A stretch of DNA of 7,245 nucleotides, taken from the NCBI GenBank assembly GCA_002291945.1, contig DBAZ01000023.1, positions 1-7,245 on the forward strand, written 5' to 3'. Both the position numbers and the translations under genes were made by a program. The stretch's first letter is position 1. The number at the start of each line of letters is the position of its first letter. This document shows, piece by piece, positions 1 to 5,979 of the stretch. The notes under the pieces are model-generated. The model saw nothing but the letters and a program-made list of their open reading frames with translations. It did not search any database and was not told where the DNA came from. The stretch is from Tepidimonas sp. UBA997. Its GTDB lineage: Bacteria > Pseudomonadota > Gammaproteobacteria > Burkholderiales > Burkholderiaceae_C.

Positions 1-197
1 CCACCGGTGCCGCCAGAGCCGACTACCGGTGCCCTGAACTGCGTGAACGAACGAGCAAACTGCTCGGCCGCAATGGACGCGAAAGGCAGAACGGTCGAAG
101 AACCGGCGATCTGGATGTTGTCGCGGGCAATGGCTGGCAGGGAGACCAGCATCCCCACCGACAGAGCCGTCAAAGCAGTCAGTTTAGAAAATTTCAT
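1..197 (-). CDS. pstS: PstS, phosphate ABC transporter substrate-binding protein (N-terminal part, cut by window edge)
   Basis: This is the first 65 codons of a periplasmic phosphate-binding protein, which delivers inorganic phosphate to the PstCAB transporter. It reads on the minus strand from an ATG at 197-195 and leaves the window at base 1. Residues 1-24 form a Sec-type signal peptide: basic MKFSK, a hydrophobic core, and a PAIA end, so cleavage is likely after Ala24. The mature part opens with IQIAGSSTVLPFA (about residues 28-40), the phosphate-binding loop typical of PstS, and VVGSGGTG follows near residues 58-65. A TTGGAG ribosome site at 211-206 sits 8 nt before the ATG, which supports this start. 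The gene is divergent from ppx. A candidate Pho box lies about 55-75 bp upstream, fitting induction by PhoB on phosphate starvation (inferred). pstC, pstA and pstB would be expected beyond the left edge but cannot be seen. Confidence 0.93.
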   Translation of the reverse strand, partial: MKFSKLTALTALSVGMLVSLPAIARDNIQIAGSSTVLPFASIAAEQFARSFTQFRAPVVGSGGTG

Positions 198-205
198 CAG
201 GTGAA

Positions 206-211
206 CTCCAA
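206..211 (-). promoter_or_regulatory. Ribosome binding site of pstS
   Basis: On the minus strand these bases read TTGGAG, leaving 8 nt to the ATG at 197. It is the clearest Shine-Dalgarno match in the left part of the window and fixes the pstS start. Confidence 0.75.
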
Positions 212-252
212 GGGTTGTGAGTGAAGGAGAACCCGTAGTGTCGTGAATTATT

Positions 253-270
253 ATGTCAGTATTGTGACAA
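253..270 (-). promoter_or_regulatory. Candidate Pho box (PhoB site) upstream of pstS
   Basis: On the minus strand the sequence is TTGTCAC, then a 4-nt AATA spacer, then CTGACAT. The known Pho box is two direct 7-mers of the form CTGTCAT separated by an AT-rich 4-bp spacer. Here both 7-mers match closely with the right spacing; the first differs at its outer bases and the second has one mismatch (A for T at position 4). Its position upstream of pstS, a classic Pho regulon gene, supports the call. I see no clean -10 at the expected distance downstream. A CATAAT at 255-250 overlaps the second repeat. The element is also partly palindromic, so another regulator cannot be excluded. Confidence 0.55.
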
Positions 271-382
271 AAAATGAGTGTCACACGACGACGGTACGCC
301 ACATGTCGAAAAATGGCAGGGAAAGCACCCTGGCGGCTGTTACAAGATGTTATGCTGCAAGCCCTTTCATGACTTGAGCGGC

Positions 383-1867
383 ATGCAGAACGGAACTTTA
401 TTGGCGGCGGTGGACCTCGGCTCCAACAGCTTTCGCCTCGAAATTGGTCGATACGATTCCGGACACATCGAGCGAGTGGAGTACCACAAAGAGGTGGTGC
501 GTCAGGGCAGCGGCCTGGATGAAAACAAGAATCTGAACCTCGCCGCCATGGAGCGCGGCTGGGAATGCCTGGCCCGGTTTGGCGAGCGCTTGCAGGGATT
601 CCGCAAACAGCAGGTGCGTGCAGTGGCCACGCAAACCCTGCGCGAAGCACGAAACAAGGACGACTTCCTGCTCAAGGGTCAACTGATTCTGGGTTTTCCG
701 ATCGATGTCATTTCCGGCCACGAGGAAGCCCGGTTGATCTACCAGGGGGTATCCCATCTGCTCCCTCAGTCGGAAGAAAAGCGCCTAGTTTTCGACATCG
801 GGGGGCGATCGACCGAGGTGATTCTCGGGCAGGGCTATACCCCCTTGCGCATGGAATCGTACCGCCTGGGTAGCGTGGCGTGGTCCACGCGCTATTTCCC
901 CCGAGGTGAGGTGACCGCCGCTTCATTCAGGACGGCCGTGATCGCTGCCAAGGCGGTGCTGGACGAGGCAATCGAGGCCTTTCCCCAGACCGAATGGGCC
1001 ACGGTGTACGGCTCCTCGGGCACGGTGGGGGCTGTTTGCGACATGCTGCAAGCGCATGGATTCCCGCCTGGCATGATCAGTCGGACAGACTTGGACTGGT
1101 TGACGGACAAACTCGTGCGCTCGGGCAGTGTGGACGCCATCAAGCTCGACGGCCTTAAAGACGACCGTCGCCCCGTACTGGCGGGGGGCTTGAGCGTCCT
1201 GCAGGCCTTGTTTGAGATTCTGGAGCTTGAGGCAATTCATCGGGCGTTTGGCGCGTTGCGGCAAGGGGCACTCTATGACCTCATCGACCGAGAAAATGAC
1301 CAGACGGATGTCCGGGAGCGTACCGTACGCTGGCTGGGCGAGCGATTCTCGACCGACAAGGCACAGGCAGAACGGGTTTCACGAGTTGCAACGCAATTGT
1401 TTGCCCAGATTGCGCAGGACGATCCTCTGAATGGTCGTTACTCCCAGAAGCTGGACTGGGCGGCTCGGCTGCACGAATTGGGTACCCACATCTCTCATGC
1501 CGATGCGCACCGGCACGGGGCTTACATTCTCGACCATGTGGATGCCCCGGGTTTTTCGCTTCCCGAGCAGCACCGCATGAGCCAGTTGGTGCTGGGCCAG
1601 CGTGGCAAGTTGCGCAAGCTTGACGCGGCACTGCTCGAAGAATTGTTCACCAAACAACTGATCTGCCTGCGTCTGGCCGTGCTGCTTTGTCACGCCCGCA
1701 AGGATCCCGACATTGGCGCTTTACGTTTCCAGTACCGGGCACGCCAGTTCAAGCTCACTACCGTCCCCGGCTGGACCAAGCAATATCCCCAATCGGCCTG
1801 GTTGCTGGAGGAAGAAGTACTGGCGTGGCAAAAAAGCGACTGGCGCCTGATGGTGGATCTGCGTTAG
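383..1867 (+). CDS. ppx: Ppx, exopolyphosphatase (Ppx/GppA family)
   Basis: This 494-residue cytoplasmic enzyme removes terminal phosphates from polyphosphate chains, opposing PPK1. Its length matches the family (E. coli Ppx is 513 residues). Numbering from the ATG at 383, the ASKHA-type ATPase fold shows DLGSNSFRLEIG (11-22), VATQTLREA (81-89), ISGHEEARL (110-118, with the conserved Glu pair that includes the likely catalytic base), the DIGGRSTE phosphate loop (138-145) and YGSSGT (209-214). A C-terminal HD-like region carries RLHELGTHISH and HRHGAYIL (about 362-383). The loop has Arg where many relatives have a third Gly. I recall this form from betaproteobacterial Ppx, so it need not mean loss of function. 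The frame opens at GTG 278, and ATG 347 is also possible. I chose 383 because MQNGTLLAAVDLGSNSF is where family similarity begins, although the ribosome site there (GAGCGG) is weak. The 3' end overlaps that of convergent sixA by 4 bp. Confidence 0.95.
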   Translation: MQNGTLLAAVDLGSNSFRLEIGRYDSGHIERVEYHKEVVRQGSGLDENKNLNLAAMERGWECLARFGERLQGFRKQQVRAVATQTLREARNKDDFLLKGQLILGFPIDVISGHEEARLIYQGVSHLLPQSEEKRLVFDIGGRSTEVILGQGYTPLRMESYRLGSVAWSTRYFPRGEVTAASFRTAVIAAKAVLDEAIEAFPQTEWATVYGSSGTVGAVCDMLQAHGFPPGMISRTDLDWLTDKLVRSGSVDAIKLDGLKDDRRPVLAGGLSVLQALFEILELEAIHRAFGALRQGALYDLIDRENDQTDVRERTVRWLGERFSTDKAQAERVSRVATQLFAQIAQDDPLNGRYSQKLDWAARLHELGTHISHADAHRHGAYILDHVDAPGFSLPEQHRMSQLVLGQRGKLRKLDAALLEELFTKQLICLRLAVLLCHARKDPDIGALRFQYRARQFKLTTVPGWTKQYPQSAWLLEEEVLAWQKSDWRLMVDLR

Positions 1868-2337
1868 AGCATTTCGGGGGTCTGAACGGTGAGCAGCACC
1901 GTCTGCAAACGCCCTTCCCGTTCACGCTGGCGCAACCACCACACGGCCCCTTTGCGTATGGGGCATGTTGCTTCTTGCATATTGAGCAGACGCGCGACGG
2001 TCTGGCCCAGCGTGGGCTGATGCCCGACGATGAGCGTAGGCTGTCGGCTGTCAGGCCATTGGGCCAGTTGCAACAATGCTTCGACGGAACCGTCTGGCGC
2101 CAGTTCTTCCCGCGCTTTGTAGCGTCGGCCCAGGGCAATCACAGTTTGCTCGGTGCGGACTGCCGGACTGCAGTAAATCCGGATGCCTTCGGGCAGTTGT
2201 CGGTCCAACCAGGCGGCCATGCGGCTGGCTTGTCGCTCGCCTTTGCTCGTTAAGCGCCGGGACAGGTCAGCACCACCACCCTCGTCGGTTTCTTCTAAGT
2301 CCTCGGCTTCAGCGTGTCGCCACAAAATCAGATCCAT
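1864..2337 (-). CDS. sixA: SixA-type phosphohistidine phosphatase (histidine phosphatase superfamily)
   Basis: This is a small cytoplasmic phosphatase of 157 residues (159 if the upstream ATG at 2343 is used), close to E. coli SixA (161). It belongs to the branch-2 RHG/phosphoglycerate-mutase-like fold, which works through a phosphohistidine. The RHAE motif is near the N-terminus (MDLILWRHAEAED), a conserved Arg lies in SPAVRTEQT (about 57-65), and the second catalytic His lies in VGHQPTLG (about 105-111). SixA in E. coli removes phosphate from phosphohistidine proteins of the phosphotransferase/phosphorelay type; the target here is unknown. Start choice: ATG 2343 overlaps the ppk1 stop as ATGA, but AAAGGA (2348-2343) abuts it, whereas that site lies 5 nt before ATG 2337, and MDLILWRHA is the usual opening. 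Either way it is translationally coupled to ppk1. It ends tail to tail with ppx over 4 bp. Confidence 0.9.
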   Translation of the reverse strand: MDLILWRHAEAEDLEETDEGGGADLSRRLTSKGERQASRMAAWLDRQLPEGIRIYCSPAVRTEQTVIALGRRYKAREELAPDGSVEALLQLAQWPDSRQPTLIVGHQPTLGQTVARLLNMQEATCPIRKGAVWWLRQREREGRLQTVLLTVQTPEML

Positions 2338-2339
2338 GT

Positions 2340-4457
2340 TCATCCTTTGGTGCCGTGTCGTGACATCAAGGTGGCCTGGGCCGAGTGCATGGCCGCACGC
2401 GCCTTGCCGCTTGCCGCCACGGCTTTGGTGTACTGGCCATCGGGCTGCAAAGCCCAGGCGTCCCGGGTGTCATGCAGGTATTGGTGGATGCACTCCTCCA
2501 TCAGTCGATGCCGCAAGGCCGGGTCCGTGACGGGCCACGCCAGTTCGATGCGGCGCAGCATGTTGCGGTTCATCCAGTCGGCGCTGGACAGCCAGAGTTC
2601 CTCCGACTCGCCAAACCGGAAATAGAAAACTCGGGAATGCTCGAGAAGTCGTCCGATGATGGATCGGATCTGAATGCGCTCCGTGAAACCGGGGACACCG
2701 GCCGGCAGAATGCAGGCTCCCCGGACGATGGCATCGACCTGAACCCCCTGCTGGGAGGCCTGGGCCAACGCACGCGCCAGAGCCTCATCCGTCAATGCAT
2801 TGGTTTTGATGACGATGCGTGCCTCTTGGCCGGCCTTGGCCGCGGCGATGGTCGCATCGATGCGTTCGAGCATGCCTTTGTGCAGAGTGAAAGGGGCCAC
2901 CAGCACCTTGTGGAGTTTGGGCATGCGACTCTGGCTGGCCAGATGCAGGAACACCTGTTCGAGGTCGCTCGTCAGCGCCTCATCGGACGTGAGGTAGCTG
3001 ACGTCGGTGTACAACCGCGAGGTGCCGGGGTTGTAGTTGCCGGTGGAAATATGGGCATAACGAACCAGTCGCCCTTCTTCGCGGCGGGTGACCAGCAGCA
3101 TCTTGGCATGGGTCTTGAGACCAACGATCCCGTACACCACCTGGGCACCGACGGATTCCAGGCGCTCCGCGTGACTGATGTTGGCCTCTTCGTCGAAACG
3201 GGCCTTCAGTTCCACCACGGCCGTGATTTCCTTGCCCCGCCGCACCCCTTCACGCAGCAAATCGGCCATCTCACCCTTGGAGCCCGTGCGGTAGATGGTC
3301 TGCTTGATCGCAAGCACGTGAGGGTCTTCGACCGCCTCTCGCAAAAAAGCCAGAACCGCGTCAAAGCTTTCGTAAGGCTGATGGATCATCACATCACCCT
3401 TTTTCAGGCGCTCAAAAAACGACTGGCCCGGTGACAGTTGCGCTGGCCAGCCGGGCTGATACGGCTCAAAGCGCAGCGCAGGGGCGTCAAGCATGTCGAT
3501 CAGTTGGTTCAAGCGCACGAGGTTCACCGGCCCGGATACCCTGAGCAAGGTTTCGGGCGGCAGATTGAACTGCTCTAGCAAAAAGTCGGCCAGATAATCG
3601 GAGCAACCGGCCGACACCTCGAGCCGAAGCGCCTGGCCATAATGGCGCTGTTGCAAACCCAGCCTCATGGCGGTTCGCAGGTTCTTCACTTCTTCTTCGT
3701 CCAGGGCCAGGTCGGAATGGCGCGTCACCCTGAATTGGGAAAACTCGGTCACGGTACGCCCGGGGAACAGGTCGTTCAGATGGGATCGGATGATGCTGGA
3801 AATCGACGCAAAGCACTGAACTTTGGCAAGACGCGGATTGGGGATGCGTGCGTACCGCGGCAAGGCACGGGGAACCTTGACAATCGCGATTTCGTTTTCA
3901 CGGCCAAAGGCATCCCGACCAGACAGCCGCACGATGAAATTCAATGATTTGTTGGCGACCTGAGGAAACGGATGGGAGGGGTCAAGGCCGATCGGCAGCA
4001 GCAGGGGCTGAACCTCCTGGGTGAAATAGTCCTTGACCCAGCGGCGCTGGGTGGCGTTGCGCTCGCTGTGAGTCAACAGCTTGATGCCTTTTTTTTCCAG
4101 TAAGGGCAGCAGTTCGTCGTTGTAAATGGCGTACTGTTTATCGACCAACTGATGAATCTTGGCGGTTATTTCTCGGAACGACTGGGCACTGACAGGGCCG
4201 CGCTGTTCGTGGGTCTGGAAGGCGGCCAGTTGCGGGGCGAAACGCACCTCGAAAAATTCATCGAGATTCGAAGAAACGATCACGAGGTAGCGAAGCCGCT
4301 CCAATAATGGAACATCTACACGTTGCGCCCAGTCAAGGACGCGTTCATTGAAAGCCAGGATGCTCTGGTCCCGGTCGAGAAAGCCATGTTTGGTGGATGC
4401 GTTGACGGTCATACCTGGACATTGTGGGGATGTTCTTGCACCGTCATTATTCGTCAT
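2340..4457 (-). CDS. ppk1: PPK1, polyphosphate kinase
   Basis: This 705-residue enzyme makes long-chain polyphosphate from ATP, reversibly (E. coli PPK is 688). Domains in order: a helical N domain with FLDRDQSILAFNERVLDW (about 26-43) and SSNLDEFFEVR (about 62-72); the H (head) domain; then two phospholipase-D-like C domains. Key residues visible are Arg390 and the FDEEANI segment (421-427), the autophosphorylated His450 in GLKTHAKM, a second conserved His469 in RYAHISTGNYN, and the C2 motif LSSADWMNRN (623-632). His450 and His469 correspond to E. coli His435 and His454, with the same 19-residue spacing. The start at 4457 is preceded by GGTGA at 4469-4465 with a 7-nt gap. ATG 4412 (690 residues) is an alternative but its AGG is too close. 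The stop overlaps the sixA start region. It lies 160 bp downstream of glmM, so it may have its own promoter or be read from the glmM transcript. Confidence 0.97.
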   Translation of the reverse strand: MTNNDGARTSPQCPGMTVNASTKHGFLDRDQSILAFNERVLDWAQRVDVPLLERLRYLVIVSSNLDEFFEVRFAPQLAAFQTHEQRGPVSAQSFREITAKIHQLVDKQYAIYNDELLPLLEKKGIKLLTHSERNATQRRWVKDYFTQEVQPLLLPIGLDPSHPFPQVANKSLNFIVRLSGRDAFGRENEIAIVKVPRALPRYARIPNPRLAKVQCFASISSIIRSHLNDLFPGRTVTEFSQFRVTRHSDLALDEEEVKNLRTAMRLGLQQRHYGQALRLEVSAGCSDYLADFLLEQFNLPPETLLRVSGPVNLVRLNQLIDMLDAPALRFEPYQPGWPAQLSPGQSFFERLKKGDVMIHQPYESFDAVLAFLREAVEDPHVLAIKQTIYRTGSKGEMADLLREGVRRGKEITAVVELKARFDEEANISHAERLESVGAQVVYGIVGLKTHAKMLLVTRREEGRLVRYAHISTGNYNPGTSRLYTDVSYLTSDEALTSDLEQVFLHLASQSRMPKLHKVLVAPFTLHKGMLERIDATIAAAKAGQEARIVIKTNALTDEALARALAQASQQGVQVDAIVRGACILPAGVPGFTERIQIRSIIGRLLEHSRVFYFRFGESEELWLSSADWMNRNMLRRIELAWPVTDPALRHRLMEECIHQYLHDTRDAWALQPDGQYTKAVAASGKARAAMHSAQATLMSRHGTKG
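2343..2348 (-). promoter_or_regulatory. Ribosome binding site deciding the sixA start
   Basis: On the minus strand it reads AAAGGA, inside the last codons of ppk1. It leaves 5 nt to ATG 2337 but no gap to ATG 2343, so the downstream ATG is the better start. The ppk1 stop codon (2342-2340) lies between the site and the start, which favours reinitiation by ribosomes finishing ppk1. Confidence 0.5.
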
Positions 4458-4617
4458 CGGCGCATCACCAATATGACACGTGCGGGAAAACGAGCAAACC
4501 TTTTGCCACCATGTCGGCTCGCATCGGGTTGTGTCGATTGGAATGTCGGCCCGGCGACCTCGTGCACATCAGCATCGGCCGGTGCGCGCGAACCCGCACG
4601 CACGACGCGGGCGGCGT
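4458..4617 (-). other. glmM-ppk1 intergenic gap with GC-rich hairpin
   Basis: This 160-bp gap lies between the glmM stop and the ppk1 start. Its main visible structure is an inverted repeat at 4582-4603: on the minus strand GTGCGTGC, loop GGGTTC, GCGCGCAC, which is 8 pairs including one G-T. It lies 14 bp after the glmM stop but no T-run follows, so it is not a standard intrinsic terminator; it could slow polymerase or protect the 3' end of the mRNA. Nearer ppk1 there is a lone TGTCAT half-site (4478-4473) without a second repeat at Pho spacing. I found no convincing promoter and no small reading frame with a good ribosome site. Confidence 0.4.
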
Positions 4618-5949
4618 TCATGACTGAATCGCCTGCACCAGCGTATGCGCCCAGTGCTGAGCAAGCTGCGCGTCCTGGGCTTCCACCATGATGCGCAACA
4701 GGGGTTCCGTGCCGCTGGGTCGGATCAGGACACGACCCTGCCCGGCCAGCGCCTGTTCAGCCTCTGCCACTACCCGTTTCAAGGACGGGCTGGCATGCCA
4801 GTCCACACCGGGGTTCAGCCGCACATTCAGCAAGACCTGGGGAAACAAGTGGAGGTCGCGAAGGAGATCCGCCATCGACTGACCACTTCGGACCACGGCT
4901 TGTAAAACCTGCAACGCGCTGACTAGTGCATCGCCCGTGGTGTGCTTGTCCAGAATGAGCAGATGCCCGGACCCTTCCCCGCCCAGGGTCCAGCGGCGCT
5001 CCAGCAGAGATTCCAGCACGTAACGATCACCGACCTTGGCACGCACAAACGGCACTCCCCTTCGCTGCAAAGCCAGTTCGACGGCGATGTTGGTCATCAG
5101 GGTGCCAACCACACCGGGGACGACTTCGTCTCGGCCCAGCCGGTCGTCGGCCAGGAGGTACAGCAGCTCGTCGCCATTAAACAGGCGTCCGGCCGCATCC
5201 ACCATCAGCAGGCGGTCGGCGTCGCCATCCAGTGCGATCCCGATGTCGGCCCCATGCGCTTGCACCGCCTGCACCAGGGCTTGCGGGTGCGTGGCCCCGC
5301 ATCCCGCATTGATGTTGAAACCATCGGGCTGGCAGCCGATCTCGACCACCTCAGCCCCGAGTTCGTGAAACACCTGAGGGGCAATGTGATATGCCGCCCC
5401 ATGAGCCGCATCCACAACGATCTTCAGCCCCTTGAGCGTGAGGTCAACCGGAAAGGTACTCTTGCAAAATTCAATGTAGCGCCCCGCAGCGTCGGACAGT
5501 CGCCGGGCTTTGCCCAGTTGGGACGCGCTGGCCCAGACAGGGGGGGCGTCCAGAGCTTCTTCCACCGCTCGCTCCCAATCGTCGGGCAGTTTCGCGCCTT
5601 GCGCATTGAAAAACTTGATGCCGTTGTCCGCAAACGGGTTGTGGCTGGCCGATATCACCACCCCAAGGGAGGCACGCTGCGCACGCGTCAGGTAGGCCAC
5701 GGCAGGCGTCGGAACAGGGCCGAGCAGCACCACATCCACCCCGGCCGAACTGAAGCCGCTCTCCATGGCGCTTTCCAGCATGTAGCCCGAAATGCGGGTG
5801 TCTTTGCCGATCAGAACGACCGGATGGGGGTCGTCGCGTTGCAAGACACGCCCCACGGCATGGGCAAGGCGCAAAACAAAATCAGGTGTGATGGGTGATT
5901 CACCAACGGTTCCCCGTATGCCGTCGGTTCCAAAATAGTGTCGGGTCAT
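4618..5949 (-). CDS. glmM: GlmM, phosphoglucosamine mutase
   Basis: This enzyme interconverts glucosamine-6-phosphate and glucosamine-1-phosphate in the cytoplasm, a step toward UDP-GlcNAc for peptidoglycan and lipopolysaccharide. At 443 residues it matches the family (E. coli 445). It begins MTRHYFGTDGIRGTVG, the standard opening. The catalytic phosphoserine is Ser102 in ISASHNPFADNGIKFF. The Mg-binding loop is DGDADR (241-246), the sugar-specificity loop is GEGSGH (324-329), and the C-terminal phosphate-binding loop is RPSGTEPLLRIMVEA (410-424). All active-site motifs are intact, so it should work. A weak GAG-type ribosome site lies shortly before the ATG. It sits 30 bp downstream of folP on the same strand, the usual folP-glmM pairing, and is probably co-transcribed with it. 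Confidence 0.97.
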   Translation of the reverse strand: MTRHYFGTDGIRGTVGESPITPDFVLRLAHAVGRVLQRDDPHPVVLIGKDTRISGYMLESAMESGFSSAGVDVVLLGPVPTPAVAYLTRAQRASLGVVISASHNPFADNGIKFFNAQGAKLPDDWERAVEEALDAPPVWASASQLGKARRLSDAAGRYIEFCKSTFPVDLTLKGLKIVVDAAHGAAYHIAPQVFHELGAEVVEIGCQPDGFNINAGCGATHPQALVQAVQAHGADIGIALDGDADRLLMVDAAGRLFNGDELLYLLADDRLGRDEVVPGVVGTLMTNIAVELALQRRGVPFVRAKVGDRYVLESLLERRWTLGGEGSGHLLILDKHTTGDALVSALQVLQAVVRSGQSMADLLRDLHLFPQVLLNVRLNPGVDWHASPSLKRVVAEAEQALAGQGRVLIRPSGTEPLLRIMVEAQDAQLAQHWAHTLVQAIQS

Positions 5950-5979
5950 GGTTTCTCAGGCTGTCTGAACACCTGGGCA

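Larger units (their letters stand above)
198..382. promoter_or_regulatory. Divergent pstS-ppx intergenic control region
   Basis: This is the only sizeable non-coding stretch in the left half. It holds the pstS ribosome site, the candidate Pho box, and a wider repeat cluster. TGTCA occurs at 254-258, TGACA at 265-269 and TGTCA again at 279-283. TGTGACA (263-269) and TGTCACA (279-285) form a perfect 7-bp inverted repeat with a 9-bp spacer. The ppx reading frame stays open back to a GTG at 278, but that part (about 35 codons, Cys-rich near its end) has no resemblance I recognise to Ppx and would run through this cluster, so I treat it as non-coding. No convincing sigma-70 promoter for ppx was found by eye. 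Confidence 0.55.

Noticed and set aside
212..234. GGGTT...AACCC inverted repeat in the pstS leader
   Set aside because: The stem is only 5 bp with a 13-nt loop and could easily occur by chance; no T-run follows on either strand.
341..356. TGTTATGCT as an extended -10 for ppx
   Set aside because: The hexamer is weak and nothing like a -35 lies 16-18 bp upstream.
1687..2253. A 188-codon open frame on the plus strand spanning the end of ppx and most of sixA
   Set aside because: It is out of frame with ppx and antisense to sixA, both of which have clear family motifs; its translation looks non-protein-like.
2385..3434. A 349-codon open frame on the plus strand opposite ppk1
   Set aside because: It lies entirely antisense to a well-conserved PPK1, its translation resembles no family I know and is rich in His/Gln/Arg as expected for an antisense shadow in GC-rich DNA.
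4462..4479. Possible Pho box upstream of ppk1 (GTGTCAT on the minus strand)
   Set aside because: Only one 7-mer matches; the expected partners 11 bp on either side do not. It also lies almost on the ribosome site of ppk1.
4470..4498. Possible ppk1 promoter (TTTGCT, 17 bp, CATATT on the minus strand)
   Set aside because: Both hexamers are poor matches and the implied transcript start would fall at the ribosome site of the preferred ppk1 start, leaving no leader.
4942..5898. A 318-codon open frame on the plus strand opposite glmM
   Set aside because: It is fully inside conserved glmM on the other strand, its composition is typical of an antisense shadow, and no domain is recognisable.
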